Shown here piece after piece: positions 8,093 through 16,115 of a stretch of 64,000 nt of DNA. Origin of the DNA: Thermoproteota archaeon (lineage in GTDB: Archaea; Korarchaeota; Korarchaeia; Korarchaeales; Korarchaeaceae); the NCBI GenBank assembly GCA_027492205.1, contig JAOZFN010000011.1:1-64000 (forward strand), given 5' to 3'. Under the pieces are notes generated by a model. The model saw only the letters and a program-made list of their open reading frames with translations. It was not told the origin of the DNA and did not search any database. Numbering within the stretch: position 1 is the first letter of the stretch; each line of letters opens with the position of its first letter. Position numbers and translations under genes: made by a program.

Positions 8093-9081
8093 GGCTGCTC
8101 CCTCGCCAGCGACTCTATGTTGAAGAAGGCATCGGAACCCATGTCAATCAGCTCCTCGATCCTGTCGTCGCTCAGCCTCGCCACCCTTGTCTCGATCCCC
8201 TCCAGATACGTAACGAAGACCGCGGCCTCCCCCCTCGGCGCCTTCTCCAGCACGGCCATCAGGAAGTACGGGTTGTGCGTCGTGATGAAGTACTGGTTCC
8301 TATTGTCGAGGGCCACCCGCTCGGCCAGGTACTTCGTGTAGTACGGGAAGGCGTGAGCCCCCGGCTCCTCCATGGTTATCACCGCGTTCTCGTTGGACTC
8401 TATCGCCGCCAGGTGAAAGATCAGCCTCCTGAGAGTGTCGGAGACCAGGACGTAGGGGATGGACACTAAGGCACCCTCCACCTCCCTCACGATCTCTAGC
8501 CTATCCTCGTATGGCTTTATCAGGAGTCTGTAGCCGAACTCTTCTAGAATCTCAGAGATGATCTTCCTCAACTTTTTGTTCATCGTCAGGACTGAGGGCA
8601 GATTTTCCCCGGTGGGAGGTAGGAGGGACTCTTCCGCGCTCCCACGGAGGGCGACATCTCGATCGAATCTGTAGAACCTAATACTCCTCATCTCTGGAAG
8701 CGGGCTTCGAACTACTTCCCACTCCGTACTCACCAAAGGACCGGTTCTCTTTCCCGCCTTGAGCGAAAGGACAACCTTCTCCCGAGAGGAGAAGGAGACC
8801 CCTCCCCTCTCATAATTGCCCAGGATCTCACAGTCGTCGACCCTTATCCTGACCGACCTATCCACCGAATAGAGGTAAAATAGATCCTGGGGCTTTTCAA
8901 GCCTGACGTAGTCTCTAAAATCTCCAATGCCCCAACCGATGTAGGAGAGCAAGCCTAAGGCCTCGAGTACGTTGGACTTTCCCACATTTGGTGCACCTAT
9001 GAACACGTTAACCCTGGCGCACTCTATGCTGAGCGATCTGATCGATTTGAAGTTCTCTATGGAGAGGAGCCTTACAGCCAT
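8089..9081 (-). CDS. RecF/OLD-like AAA ATPase of the second ATPase-Toprim pair
   Basis: A 330-residue AAA_21/OLD-like ATPase. It starts RLLSIENFKSIRSLSIE, with Walker A GAPNVGKSNVLEAL. Near the C-terminus are Walker B NAVITMEEPGAHAFP and a switch histidine in QYFITTHNPYFLM. It is shorter than SMC-like proteins and differs from the ATPase at 3309, so this is a separate module, not a duplicate. It is co-translated with the Toprim-like gene downstream. A TATA-like ACAAATAATC lies about 30 bases above the ATG on the minus strand. Defence is inferred only from gene layout and the toxin-antitoxin surroundings. Confidence 0.8.
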   Translation of the reverse strand: MAVRLLSIENFKSIRSLSIECARVNVFIGAPNVGKSNVLEALGLLSYIGWGIGDFRDYVRLEKPQDLFYLYSVDRSVRIRVDDCEILGNYERGGVSFSSREKVVLSLKAGKRTGPLVSTEWEVVRSPLPEMRSIRFYRFDRDVALRGSAEESLLPPTGENLPSVLTMNKKLRKIISEILEEFGYRLLIKPYEDRLEIVREVEGALVSIPYVLVSDTLRRLIFHLAAIESNENAVITMEEPGAHAFPYYTKYLAERVALDNRNQYFITTHNPYFLMAVLEKAPRGEAAVFVTYLEGIETRVARLSDDRIEELIDMGSDAFFNIESLAREQP

Positions 9082-9252
9082 TCCTTTCTCATCCCAAATG
9101 ATCGGCGGTCGATTATTTGTAAAAGCTATAAGTCAGGGGTCGTCCAACAGAGTCAAGCTGGGCCCCTAGCTCCTCTCGGTAGACTTGTGGGGCGGCTCTG
9201 AGGGATAACCCTCTCCTCTTGTGAAATCGGATCTTGGAAACTCTGATTGGGG

Positions 9253-9504
9253 TCAGGCCGAATCCGCGTGGGCCTCTCTAAGGATGAGTTCGGCCACCTC
9301 CTTCCTCTCGCTGGCAAGGTCGACTAGGGCCTTCAGCAGGCCCCTCTTCGACGCCTCCCAGATCTCCAGAACGGCTATTCTCCCCTCCTTGTCGAGTCCC
9401 AGGACGACGTCGCTGTCCAGCAGCTCCTCGTCCTTGATGGCGCCCTCCCTGAGCTTGATGACCAGGATATCTGCCTTCGGATCGTACCTGATGATCAGAT
9501 CCAC
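9253..9504 (-). CDS. DUF2283 family antitoxin-like protein
   Basis: An 83-residue DUF2283 protein. It shows IIRYDPKADILVIKLREG, DSDVVLGLDKEGRIAVLEIW and an acidic/alanine-rich helical tail. DUF2283 proteins typically follow DUF4258 genes, as here (10-base overlap with 9495-9767), in a presumed type II toxin-antitoxin unit with DUF2283 as antitoxin. Start is GTG at 9504. Confidence 0.85.
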   Translation of the reverse strand: MDLIIRYDPKADILVIKLREGAIKDEELLDSDVVLGLDKEGRIAVLEIWEASKRGLLKALVDLASERKEVAELILREAHADSA

Positions 9505-9767
9505 CTTCCAGCCCTCCTCCTTCTCCTCACCACATCTCTGAGCCGGCTGCTGTATATTACGGTTATCACGGTCTCTTCGCGACCAGACCTCTCGTATGTG
9601 ACTGCGACGTTGCGGCCCCAGCTGATGGCCACAAACCTAGCGGTTAGGGTGTCATAGAGCAGATCATCAGGGTTCTCCAGAATTTCCTCGACGACCCGTT
9701 CGGTGATGCCGAGCCTCTCGAGTTCGGTCCTTATTTTGTCTCTGGCGTGGTTCGTGAAGGTCGTCAT
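9495..9767 (-). CDS. DUF4258 family toxin-like protein
   Basis: A 90-residue DUF4258 protein: FTNHARDKIRTELERLGITE (the conserved H-A-x-x-R motif), then ILENPDDLL, ISWGRNVAVTY and VITVIYSS followed by an Arg-rich end. DUF4258 has a RelE/BECR-like shape and is the presumed RNase toxin of the DUF4258-DUF2283 pair. It is upstream of its partner, overlapping by ten bases. This appears to be one of the few intact toxin-antitoxin units of the first 10 kb. Confidence 0.85.
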   Translation of the reverse strand: MTTFTNHARDKIRTELERLGITERVVEEILENPDDLLYDTLTARFVAISWGRNVAVTYERSGREETVITVIYSSRLRDVVRRRRRAGRWI

Positions 9768-9811
9768 CAGACCACCCTCGGCGCGCCCCCAGGATCACTT
9801 CGGCCCGTTTT

Positions 9812-10003
9812 TTACGTCGGTCTGGCCCTGCTCTCGGGGGAGTACGACCCGTACGCCCGTCCCTCCCTCGCCACCTCGTCGTACGGCCTGATCTTCTCGA
9901 CCTTGAGATCCTCCTCAGCCTCCCTCATGGCGGGGAGCAGTTCTCGATCCTCCAGAACCTCGAGCGTCTCTAAGAGTTCCTCGAGGAGCGAGCTTACCCT
10001 CAT
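9812..10003 (-). CDS. Small antitoxin-like protein (RelB/VapB type?)
   Basis: A 63-residue helical protein: SSLLEELLETLEVLEDRELL, then PAMREAEEDLKVEKIRPYDEV. Archaeal antitoxins often show ETLEILSDRELMESI and a later DEV/EEL segment, so it resembles such a protein. The last dozen residues look like out-of-frame sequence, and reading without a start codon extends upstream to about 10050. No toxin gene follows; the next gene is DUF4258. It may be an orphan or decayed antitoxin. Confidence 0.45.
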   Translation of the reverse strand: MRVSSLLEELLETLEVLEDRELLPAMREAEEDLKVEKIRPYDEVAREGRAYGSYSPESRARPT

Positions 10004-10169
10004 GAGCAGGCACCTGTCCCTGCCTGTGAGTAGGGCGCTAAGGGTCCATCTCAGACCTCACAGCAACCTTCTGGTCTCTCCATTGAAAAGTGAACGGGGC
10101 GCTAAATCATTTCAGCGGGTGAGGAGGCGACACGGAGATATCTTAGACACGACTTCAGGTCTGGGGCAG

Positions 10170-10364
10170 CTACTCCTCCTGGAGTTCCCTCTTCAGCTCC
10201 TCCCAGGAGATGGACTCCCCCTCAAGCGCCTCCTTAACGGCTCTCCTGAGGTCCTCAAGCTCCTCCTCTGACAGCTCGACCTTCGGCAGCATCGCCCTCC
10301 TGAGGAGGTACACCTCCCGCCTGAGCTCCTCGACCTCCCTCTTCAGCTCCTCTAGCTCCGACAA
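10170..10364 (-). CDS. Small coiled-coil antitoxin-like protein
   Basis: A 64-residue coiled coil: SELEELKREVEELRREVYLL, then PKVELSEEELEDLRRAVKEA, ending SWEELKRELQEE. The final ...ISWEELKREL motif is typical of archaeal antitoxins that precede RelE or PIN toxins, but no toxin frame follows in 10005-10169. I therefore list it as an orphan antitoxin candidate. The stretch 10365-10643 shows nothing I recognise. Confidence 0.5.
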   Translation of the reverse strand: MSELEELKREVEELRREVYLLRRAMLPKVELSEEELEDLRRAVKEALEGESISWEELKRELQEE

Positions 10365-10643
10365 GGCATTCTCCTAGAGAGGGGTTATCGTGACGAACAA
10401 GAAGGTTGAGTCGCGCATCGGCGCTGTAGTCAGTCTTGTTGTTCTAAGAAACGACGACTACGGGCGGCCTGAGATCCTCTGATGACCTCAACGTGGCCCG
10501 GGAGTTCCATAGACCTAGCTAGGCTAAGGGTAAATCATCAGATTAACTCGATGTTCAAATCCGGAAGAGAGGTTGGGCAGGCTAATCGAGCTTGGCCTCG
10601 TCGACTCCTTCGCGTCCAGCAGGTTGGGCCTCAGAGACTGGGG

Positions 10644-10690
10644 GTAGACGATTCGTCCATACGGGTCGTTCCCCCGGGATAAATATGGTC
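10644..10690 (+). promoter_or_regulatory. Promoter of the secreted-protein gene, conserved with 16116-16162
   Basis: This 47-base block matches 16116-16162 at 42 of 47 positions and ends in a TATA box (ATAAATATGG, 10679-10688), 28-37 bases before the TTG start at 10716. The conserved part upstream of the TATA box (TCCATACGGG) may be a regulator site or the BRE surroundings. Confidence 0.65.
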
Positions 10691-10715
10691 TAGAAACCCT
10701 GTTCCTGGATCTACC

Positions 10716-11921
10716 TTGAAGTCTGGGGTAGTGCTGGCGGTCGTCGCCCTGGCGCTCGCTGGCTCTGCCATCCTCTTCCTGACCCTGCACCAGCGTCCAG
10801 CCCCGTCCCCAACCCCGACTCCAACTCCCGCCCCATCGGGAGAGAGTTCTCCGATCCAGGTGAGCCCGCCGGTCATCCCCATGACCCCCAAGCCGGGCAA
10901 GAGGGCGGAGGGACACGCGCAGGTGTCGAACGTCGCCGATCACTCCGTGTCCGTCCAGGCGCGGGTGGAGGGAGTCGAGGGAAGCGTGACGCCAGACTCC
11001 TTCGGCCTGAGCCCCGGGGACGCGGTGGAGGTCACGGTCGAGACAACCCTGCCTCCTAGGAAGGCCATATCTTCGGGGAGCTACTTCCTCGTGCTCGACT
11101 ACGGCTCGGGGGAGGTCAGGGTGCCCCTCCAGTACCCCGTCCCTGGCCAGACCCCTGCTCCCGGGGAGGGCGTAGGCGAGAGCGAGGGAGAGGGAGAAGA
11201 AGGGGGAGGCCAGGGTCAGGGCGCTCCTAGCGAGGAGGTCGGGGAGGTCGAAGCATCTGCTGAGAGCCTGTGGCTCCAGATAACCCTGGAGCTGACGATA
11301 ACTGGCGGGGGATCCTCCACGATCTCCGCGGGGGACGTAACGACCCACGCTAAGGGGTCGGTGGTGAGAGAGGAGACGCTCATCCTCACCGTGAACCTGA
11401 TCCGCATGGCGGGCAACACGTACGGCGGGAGGGGGACGCTCGAACTCCAAGGGCTCTACGTGAACGCGCAGAACCACATCAAGATGGTGTCGCCGGAGGG
11501 AGAGTGCAACACGAACCAGACGTACCAGTACAGCTACAGCGGGAGCTGGGAGGTGCTCGTGTACGTGGTGCTCGACGACAGTGGGAGGATAGTCGAGCTC
11601 GACGTCAACAACCTGCCGGAGTCGAAGAACCGCACGCCCGACTCCTTCGACGTTCCAGGGGACTTCAAGTCGGTCTGCGTCGTCAACGGCGTCTACGCGA
11701 GCAACTCCGGGCCCCTACCCTCCAAGCTCATCGGGGCCTACTTGGAGGAGCACATCGAGTCCCTCGTGGAGTGGGTCGGCCCGCTGGAGTCCGGCGTTTA
11801 CCAGGTCAGCGCTAGCTACCACGGACCTTGGCAGGGTCTCGAGGCCCTGATGCCGCTGCTCCCAGACGATGTGTCGTTCCGCGTGGCGGGCACGGCCTCG
11901 GTGGTCCTCACCCCCTCCTGA
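10716..11921 (+). CDS. Membrane-anchored or secreted protein with Pro/Thr linker
   Basis: A 401-residue protein beginning at TTG. A signal/anchor segment (VVLAVVALALAGSAILFL) is followed by a PSPTPTPTPAP linker. Next is a beta-sandwich-like domain (VSVQARVEGVEGSVTP...VEVTVETTLPP), reminiscent of extracellular CARDB/NEW3-type folds. An acidic Gly/Glu linker (GEGVGESEGEGEEG) leads to a larger C-terminal domain with one CNTNQT and one VCVVNG cysteine. Start choice rests on the TATA box and on the identical start (ttgaagtc) in the paralog at 16188. Function unknown; it acts outside the cell. Confidence 0.75.
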   Translation: MKSGVVLAVVALALAGSAILFLTLHQRPAPSPTPTPTPAPSGESSPIQVSPPVIPMTPKPGKRAEGHAQVSNVADHSVSVQARVEGVEGSVTPDSFGLSPGDAVEVTVETTLPPRKAISSGSYFLVLDYGSGEVRVPLQYPVPGQTPAPGEGVGESEGEGEEGGGQGQGAPSEEVGEVEASAESLWLQITLELTITGGGSSTISAGDVTTHAKGSVVREETLILTVNLIRMAGNTYGGRGTLELQGLYVNAQNHIKMVSPEGECNTNQTYQYSYSGSWEVLVYVVLDDSGRIVELDVNNLPESKNRTPDSFDVPGDFKSVCVVNGVYASNSGPLPSKLIGAYLEEHIESLVEWVGPLESGVYQVSASYHGPWQGLEALMPLLPDDVSFRVAGTASVVLTPS

Positions 11922-12338
11922 ACGGTCCGGCGAGGAATCCGGAGGCGGGCTCGTACAAGGCCCCACAGCATCGGGAGTTCTAGTCTTGACCGCAGGCCCT
12001 CGCCCATCTCCGGCCTTTTTCACCTCCAGATGACTCCTTCCAAGTCTCGACGGGCTCCCTCTCGGTCCCCGCGAACGGAGCTGAGGTTTATTGATATGGT
12101 AGCATTTTGTGAGTTAGCGTGGGATCTATTGACAGTAGGCTGTACAGGTCCTCTAGGTCGTGCTCGATGCCGAGCGCCTCAAGGATCGAGCGATCTATGC
12201 TCCTCCTAACCGTTCCGTGCGCGCGGAGGGGGGATTCCCGCGCGGCTGAGAAGTTAGCTCGTGGAGCGGCAGAGGCCCTCTGGGCACGGGGCGCTGGCTC
12301 CACGAAACCTCGCGGAGCGACCCGGACCCGCGCCAGGT
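11922..12338. other. Gene-free stretch, possible gene remnant on minus strand
   Basis: No convincing gene. On the minus strand, about 12208-12088, a short frame reads RSIDRSILEALGIEHDLEDL then YSLLSID to a stop; it has protein-like composition but no clear start or family. The rest appears non-coding. Confidence 0.3.
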
Positions 12339-12359
12339 CGGTGGATATTTATTCCACCG
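12339..12359. promoter_or_regulatory. Perfect inverted repeat enclosing the TATA box of the HEPN-MNT operon
   Basis: The arms CGGTGGA and TCCACCG flank exactly the seven bases TATTTAT, which lie 26-32 bases before the HEPN ATG (12378). A dimer bound to both arms would cover the TATA box, so self-repression by the toxin-antitoxin complex is the natural inference. Confidence 0.7.
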
Positions 12360-12377
12360 CGGGCTGGTAGGGGGAAG

Positions 12378-12761
12378 ATGAAACCAGTCGATTGGTTGGA
12401 GAGGGCAAAGAAGTTCCTGAGATCCGCTCAGAGGAACCTGGAGGCCGGCGACTACGAGATAGCGTGCTTTGACTCCCACCAGGCCGCAGAGCTGGCCCTG
12501 AAGGGACTCCACATAAGCAGGTTCGGCTCGAGGCCGTACACCCACGACCTCATCGCCCTGGCCGAGCCCCTCGGCTTCAGCCACGAGTTCCTACTCGCCC
12601 TCACGTCGTTCTACGCGCCCTCCAGGTACCCCGAGTCCGCGGTGACCTTCAACGAGGGGGTGGCGAGGAGGTGCGTCGAGACGGCCAGGGAGGTGCTCAA
12701 ATTTGTTGAGAGAGAGCTTGAGAAGGAGGCTGGAGGGCTTCGCCGAGAGGGTCGCCGGTAG
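12378..12761 (+). CDS. HEPN domain protein of a HEPN-MNT pair
   Basis: A 127-residue HEPN protein: WLERAKKFLRSAQRNLEAGD, YEIACFDSHQAAELALKGLH, and YTHDLIALAEPLG. In type VII HEPN-MNT modules the HEPN RNase carries an Rx4-6H motif and is silenced by AMP transfer from the MNT partner. Here the C-terminal ARRCVETAREVLKFVE lacks an obvious RxxxxxH, so it may be the non-catalytic HEPN subtype. ATG 12378 is chosen because an upstream extension would cross the TATA box; the spacing fits a leaderless mRNA. The next gene overlaps its end. Confidence 0.85.
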   Translation: MKPVDWLERAKKFLRSAQRNLEAGDYEIACFDSHQAAELALKGLHISRFGSRPYTHDLIALAEPLGFSHEFLLALTSFYAPSRYPESAVTFNEGVARRCVETAREVLKFVERELEKEAGGLRREGRR

Positions 12762-13125
12762 GTACGGCAGGGCGCTCGTGATAGTCTTCGGCAGCAGGGT
12801 CAGGGGGGAGGATTACGCGTCCAGCGACACCGACATCCTCGTGGCCCTCGAGAGGGCGACCCTGGAGGACCTGATATGGCTGGCGAGGGAGGCCAGGAGC
12901 TTGGGAGTCCCCTCCCCAGAGATCCACCTGTACTCCTTCGAGCGGCTGGTGGAGTTTGAGGGGAACCCGGTCGTCATGGACGCCGTCCTGGAGGGGGTCC
13001 CCCTAGTCGACACCGAGGGGCTGGCGGATCGCCTGAGGAGATCCGTAACTCAATACGCTAGGGAGAGGGGGATCGTGAGGACCAGGACAGGTTGGTGGCC
13101 CTCCGAGCACGCGGGGGATTGTTGA
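12703..13125 (+). CDS. Minimal nucleotidyltransferase (MNT) of a HEPN-MNT pair
   Basis: A 140-residue DNA-polymerase-beta-fold nucleotidyltransferase. It has IVFGSRVRGEDYASSDTDIL, the GSxxxG plus DxD catalytic motif, and a third strand EIHLYSF. It would act as antitoxin by adenylylating the HEPN partner. The TTG at 12703 overlaps the HEPN gene; a second TTG at 12718 is also possible. The last ~25 residues (RTRTGWWPSEHAGDC) look poorly conserved. Confidence 0.85.
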   Translation: MLRESLRRRLEGFAERVAGRYGRALVIVFGSRVRGEDYASSDTDILVALERATLEDLIWLAREARSLGVPSPEIHLYSFERLVEFEGNPVVMDAVLEGVPLVDTEGLADRLRRSVTQYARERGIVRTRTGWWPSEHAGDC

Positions 13126-13187
13126 CACCCCTTGAGGGGGCCCGAGGGAATATTAGGTTCCGCCCCGAGGTCGCCCGGTGCCGCCGG

Positions 13188-13979
13188 ATGGGCTTCCCCG
13201 AGGTGATCACCTATAGGCCGATCGGGGTGATCAGGTCCCCGTTCTCCTCCCCGCCGGGCACCCCCATACAGCCGGCGGCCGCCGAGGGGGTGGAAGGCAC
13301 GGTTGAGGTCTTCCCCGAGTACGAGGAGGGCCTGAGGGACCTGGAGGGCTTCTCTCACGTTATCCTGATATACCACTTCCACCTGGCAGGGGAGCCCAGG
13401 CTCCTGGTCAGGCCCTTCATGGACGACCGCCTCAGGGGGGTGTTCGCCACCAGGGCCCCCTCGAGGCCGAACCCCATCGGGCTCTCCGTGGTGAGGCTGG
13501 CCTCAGTCGAGGGCAGGTTCCTCAGGGTGCTGGACATAGACGTGGTGGACGGTACCCCCCTGCTCGACCTGAAGCCCTACGTTCCCGAGTTCGACGTTAG
13601 GAGGGTCGACTCGGTCGGCTGGCTGGAGGGGAAGTCGGGGAGGCTGCGCGAGGTAAGGGACGACGGGAGGTTCGCCGGGATTCAGTCCGCGAGTGGGCGC
13701 GGGCGGCGGGCCGGTCTTCGCTCCGGGCCAGGTGGAGACCGCCGGGGTGGCCGGGCTAACCTTGGAGCGGGTCCGACGCGAAGCGGTCGGCGGGTTCTCC
13801 ATGGGAGGTTTATAGGCTGGCCCTCGACGCCCGCGCGGGAAGTGAAGGGAGGACGGTTAGCCCGGCCGACGTCCTGCTCTACCTGCTGGCCGCCGCGGCC
13901 GCCTCCCAGGTCGCCGTCAGGGTGCTCTCCAAGGTGGTCAGGAGGAGGATCCAGACCAGGGACCCCGCCGTTCTCCTGA
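13188..13979 (+). CDS. trmO: TrmO/TsaA-like tRNA methyltransferase
   Basis: The first ~165 residues match the TsaA/TrmO beta-barrel: YRPIGVIRSPFSS at the start, GFSHVILIYHFH, and ATRAPSRPNPIGLSVVRL, the SAM-binding signature. Members methylate N6-threonylcarbamoyl-adenosine 37 of tRNA. The family usually ends near here at KPYVPEFDV...VGWLEG. After about base 13690 the frame continues for ~95 residues of Arg/Pro/Ser-rich, shadow-like sequence, so I suspect a lost stop or frameshift and a true end near 13680-13700. ATG 13188 is preferred over upstream GTG codons. Confidence 0.8.
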   Translation: MGFPEVITYRPIGVIRSPFSSPPGTPIQPAAAEGVEGTVEVFPEYEEGLRDLEGFSHVILIYHFHLAGEPRLLVRPFMDDRLRGVFATRAPSRPNPIGLSVVRLASVEGRFLRVLDIDVVDGTPLLDLKPYVPEFDVRRVDSVGWLEGKSGRLREVRDDGRFAGIQSASGRGRRAGLRSGPGGDRRGGRANLGAGPTRSGRRVLHGRFIGWPSTPAREVKGGRLARPTSCSTCWPPRPPPRSPSGCSPRWSGGGSRPGTPPFS

Positions 13980-14608
13980 GGCTCCTTGACAGCAGGGTCA
14001 GGCTGGCCCTGCAGCCCCCGGAGGTCGTGGTCGACAGGTCAGGGGTGGGGGAGGGGATGGCGGTCCTCGACCTGGGGTGCGGCGTCGGGACCCTCACGAT
14101 CCCGCTGGCCAGGGCGGTCGGACCGGCGGGTATGGTGTACGCGGTGGACCTGAACGGGAGATCCCTCGAGGTCCTCCGGAGAAAGCTGGAGAGGCCGGAG
14201 AACTCCGACGTCAGGGGGAGGATAGAGACGCTGCGCGCCTCCGCGACGGACCTCCCCCTGAAGGACGGCTCGATCGACGCCTGCGTCGCCGTGGCCGTGA
14301 TCCAGGAGATACCCGACAGGGTGAGGGCGCTCAGGGAGGTGTGGAGGGTCCTGAGGCCTGGGGGCACCCTGGCGGTCTTCGAGGTCCTGCTGGATCCGGA
14401 CTACGCCCTCAGGTCCACCACCGTCAGGCTGGGGGAAGAGGCGGGGTTCGAGGTGGACGCCGTCCTGGGGAACTTCTGGAGCTACACCGTCAGGTTCAGC
14501 AAGCCGCGCTCCGGGTCGGAGGGGTCGAGTTGGGGCGAGTTTCGACCGGTCGGCTCAGGGGGGAAGAAGCTCGAGAGCCGCCGACTCCCACACCCTCGGG
14601 ATCGGTGA
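13922..14608 (+). CDS. SAM-dependent methyltransferase, class I
   Basis: A 228-residue methyltransferase of the UbiE/Methyltransf_11 type. It has motif I AVLDLGCGVGTLTIPLA, an acidic end of strand 2 VYAVDLNGRS, SIDACVAVAVIQEI, and the post-motif VWRVLRPGGTLAVFEVL. The substrate cannot be deduced. In frame upstream of GTG 13922 lies a hydrophobic stretch (LLYLLAAAAASQVAV) without a usable start, so an N-terminal membrane anchor may be missed if a frameshift lies near 13850; TATA box TTTATAGG (13809-13816) would suit a start around 13840. The C-terminal ~40 residues look disordered. Confidence 0.8.
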   Translation: MLSKVVRRRIQTRDPAVLLRLLDSRVRLALQPPEVVVDRSGVGEGMAVLDLGCGVGTLTIPLARAVGPAGMVYAVDLNGRSLEVLRRKLERPENSDVRGRIETLRASATDLPLKDGSIDACVAVAVIQEIPDRVRALREVWRVLRPGGTLAVFEVLLDPDYALRSTTVRLGEEAGFEVDAVLGNFWSYTVRFSKPRSGSEGSSWGEFRPVGSGGKKLESRRLPHPRDR

Positions 14609-14668
14609 GTCGGCCGCGCTCCCTGGTAGACTTTTAAGTAATACTTTAGGTTATACATAGGGTGCGAC

Positions 14669-14905
14669 TTGGTGAGCGACGTGGTTAGCTTCAAGGTCAG
14701 GAGGGAGATAAAGCGGAAGATGGACAGGTACAGGGGCGAGATAAACTGGAGCGAGGAACTCAGGAGGTTCGTCGAGGCCAGGATAAGGGAGTTGGAGGCC
14801 AGAGAGAACCTGAGGCGCGTCGTGGAAGAGCTCTCAAGGGCTGGCTGGAGCGTGCCCAGGGGGTTCGCCACCTCTTCGGTGAGGGAGGACCGTGATAGTC
14901 GTTGA
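14669..14905 (+). CDS. vapB: VapB-type antitoxin (CopG-like)
   Basis: A 78-residue protein with a ribbon-helix-helix-like N-terminus (VVSFKVRREIKRKMDRYRGE, then INWSEELRRFVEARI) and a helical C-terminal toxin-binding part. The WSEE(L/I)RR pattern is typical of archaeal VapB proteins. The start is TTG 14669 or GTG 14672. AT-rich promoter AAGTAATACTTTAGG lies about 35 bases upstream. The next gene, a PIN toxin, overlaps its end by 14 bases. Confidence 0.85.
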   Translation: MVSDVVSFKVRREIKRKMDRYRGEINWSEELRRFVEARIRELEARENLRRVVEELSRAGWSVPRGFATSSVREDRDSR

Positions 14906-15290
14906 CGCTTCGGCCCTGACGGCGTTCGTCCTGAGGGAGGAGGGCTGGGAGACCATCGCCGGACACCTGACCGTGGCCTCCTCGGTGGAGGATGTCGCCA
15001 AGGAGGTCTCGAATGCCATATGGAAGGCCTGCCTGCTGAGGGGATTCATCTCCGTGGAAGATGCGACGAGGGCGCACGGGATCCTCCAGTCCATGCTGGC
15101 CAAGAACATCAGGCTCTACAGAAGCGTGGATCTGCTGGACGACGCCTTCAAAATATCGCTCCAGCACAGGCTGACGGTCTATGACTCCGTCTACCTGGCC
15201 CTGGCGCTGAGGGAGGGGGCCGACCTCCTGACCCTGGATGAGGGGCAGGCGGGTGTGGCAGAGGAGCTCGGCATACGCGTGATCCCGTAG
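14892..15290 (+). CDS. vapC: VapC-type PIN domain ribonuclease toxin
   Basis: A 132-residue PIN protein with the acidic active-site set: first Asp in IVVDASALTAFVLREE, Glu in VAKEVSNAIWKA, Asp in LTVYDSVYLALALREG, and Asp in LLTLDEGQAG. It should be an Mg-dependent RNase held by the preceding antitoxin. All catalytic positions are present, so it looks functional. The start is GTG within the antitoxin gene. Confidence 0.9.
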   Translation: MIVVDASALTAFVLREEGWETIAGHLTVASSVEDVAKEVSNAIWKACLLRGFISVEDATRAHGILQSMLAKNIRLYRSVDLLDDAFKISLQHRLTVYDSVYLALALREGADLLTLDEGQAGVAEELGIRVIP

Positions 15291-15434
15291 CCCCCGAGAT
15301 GTCGAGGCACAATGAAGCCGCCGCTAGGCGGTAATTGTCAATAATCTGTGCGTTGGAGACGATCAGCGCATGTGAGGGCCTCAACCGCAGGACGGTGCGG
15401 CCGCCATAAATTTCTCCCCGAGGGGGCTGAGTGG

Positions 15435-16016
15435 GTGCCACGCATGAGGTCCTACAACTTCAACCTCGCGCTGGGGATCCTCCCGTTCATCCTCGCGTTC
15501 GCGCTCATAGCCCTATCGATCAACACCTATCCCGGGTTCAGCTTCAGGAGAAACGCCCTCAGCGATCTGGGCCACGCCACGAAGAGCCCCGCCGCCGTGG
15601 CCTTCAACCTCGGGCTCCAGACCGCTGGCTTCCTGACGGCCTGCTACGCTCTGACGCTCGTCAGGAGGACGTTCCCGCTGACCGGCTGGTCCCTGGTGGT
15701 CTCGGCGTACCTCCTGCAGCTGGTGGCGGTTTTCGACGAGGTCTACGGGGCGGTGCACTTCCTGGTGTCGGCCCTCTTCTTCCTGTCCCTGCTCGCCGCC
15801 GCCCTGGTTCACTCCTATGAGGCAAGGTCCGCGCTTCCCGCCTTCATGGGGGCCGTTGGTGCCCTGGCCTGGCTCGCCTTCTGGCTTGGGCCCTTTGAGT
15901 GGGGAGTTGCCGCCCCTGAGACCGTCTCCGTCGCGGCCACCTTCGCCTGGTACGTCAGGATGGCCTCAGAAGTCGCGTCGGAGGCGGCCAACGCCAGCGG
16001 AGGAAGCCCCCGCTAG
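15435..16016 (+). CDS. DUF998 family membrane protein
   Basis: A ~193-residue protein with six predicted membrane segments and the DUF998 hallmark NTYPGFSFRRNALSDLGH near the first loop (S-D-L-G-H). Other hydrophobic blocks are FNLGLQTAGFLTACYAL, SLVVSAYLLQLVAVFDE and FLVSALFFLSLLAAALVH. GTG 15435 lies about 27 bases below the TATA box CATAAATTT (15403-15411); ATG 15444 is the alternative. Function unknown. Confidence 0.8.
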   Translation: MPRMRSYNFNLALGILPFILAFALIALSINTYPGFSFRRNALSDLGHATKSPAAVAFNLGLQTAGFLTACYALTLVRRTFPLTGWSLVVSAYLLQLVAVFDEVYGAVHFLVSALFFLSLLAAALVHSYEARSALPAFMGAVGALAWLAFWLGPFEWGVAAPETVSVAATFAWYVRMASEVASEAANASGGSPR

Positions 16017-16115
16017 GGGGCTAGTGGGCCACGTGGTCGCCCGAGGGACCCCGGCGCGCCCCACCTAGGATTGACTCGATCTCGTCTCACCATAGGGGGA
16101 CGCAGCCGCGCAGAA

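Noticed and set aside
10540-10580. TTCAAATCC string resembling a tRNA T-loop
   Set aside because: No matching T-stem and no acceptor or anticodon arms around it.
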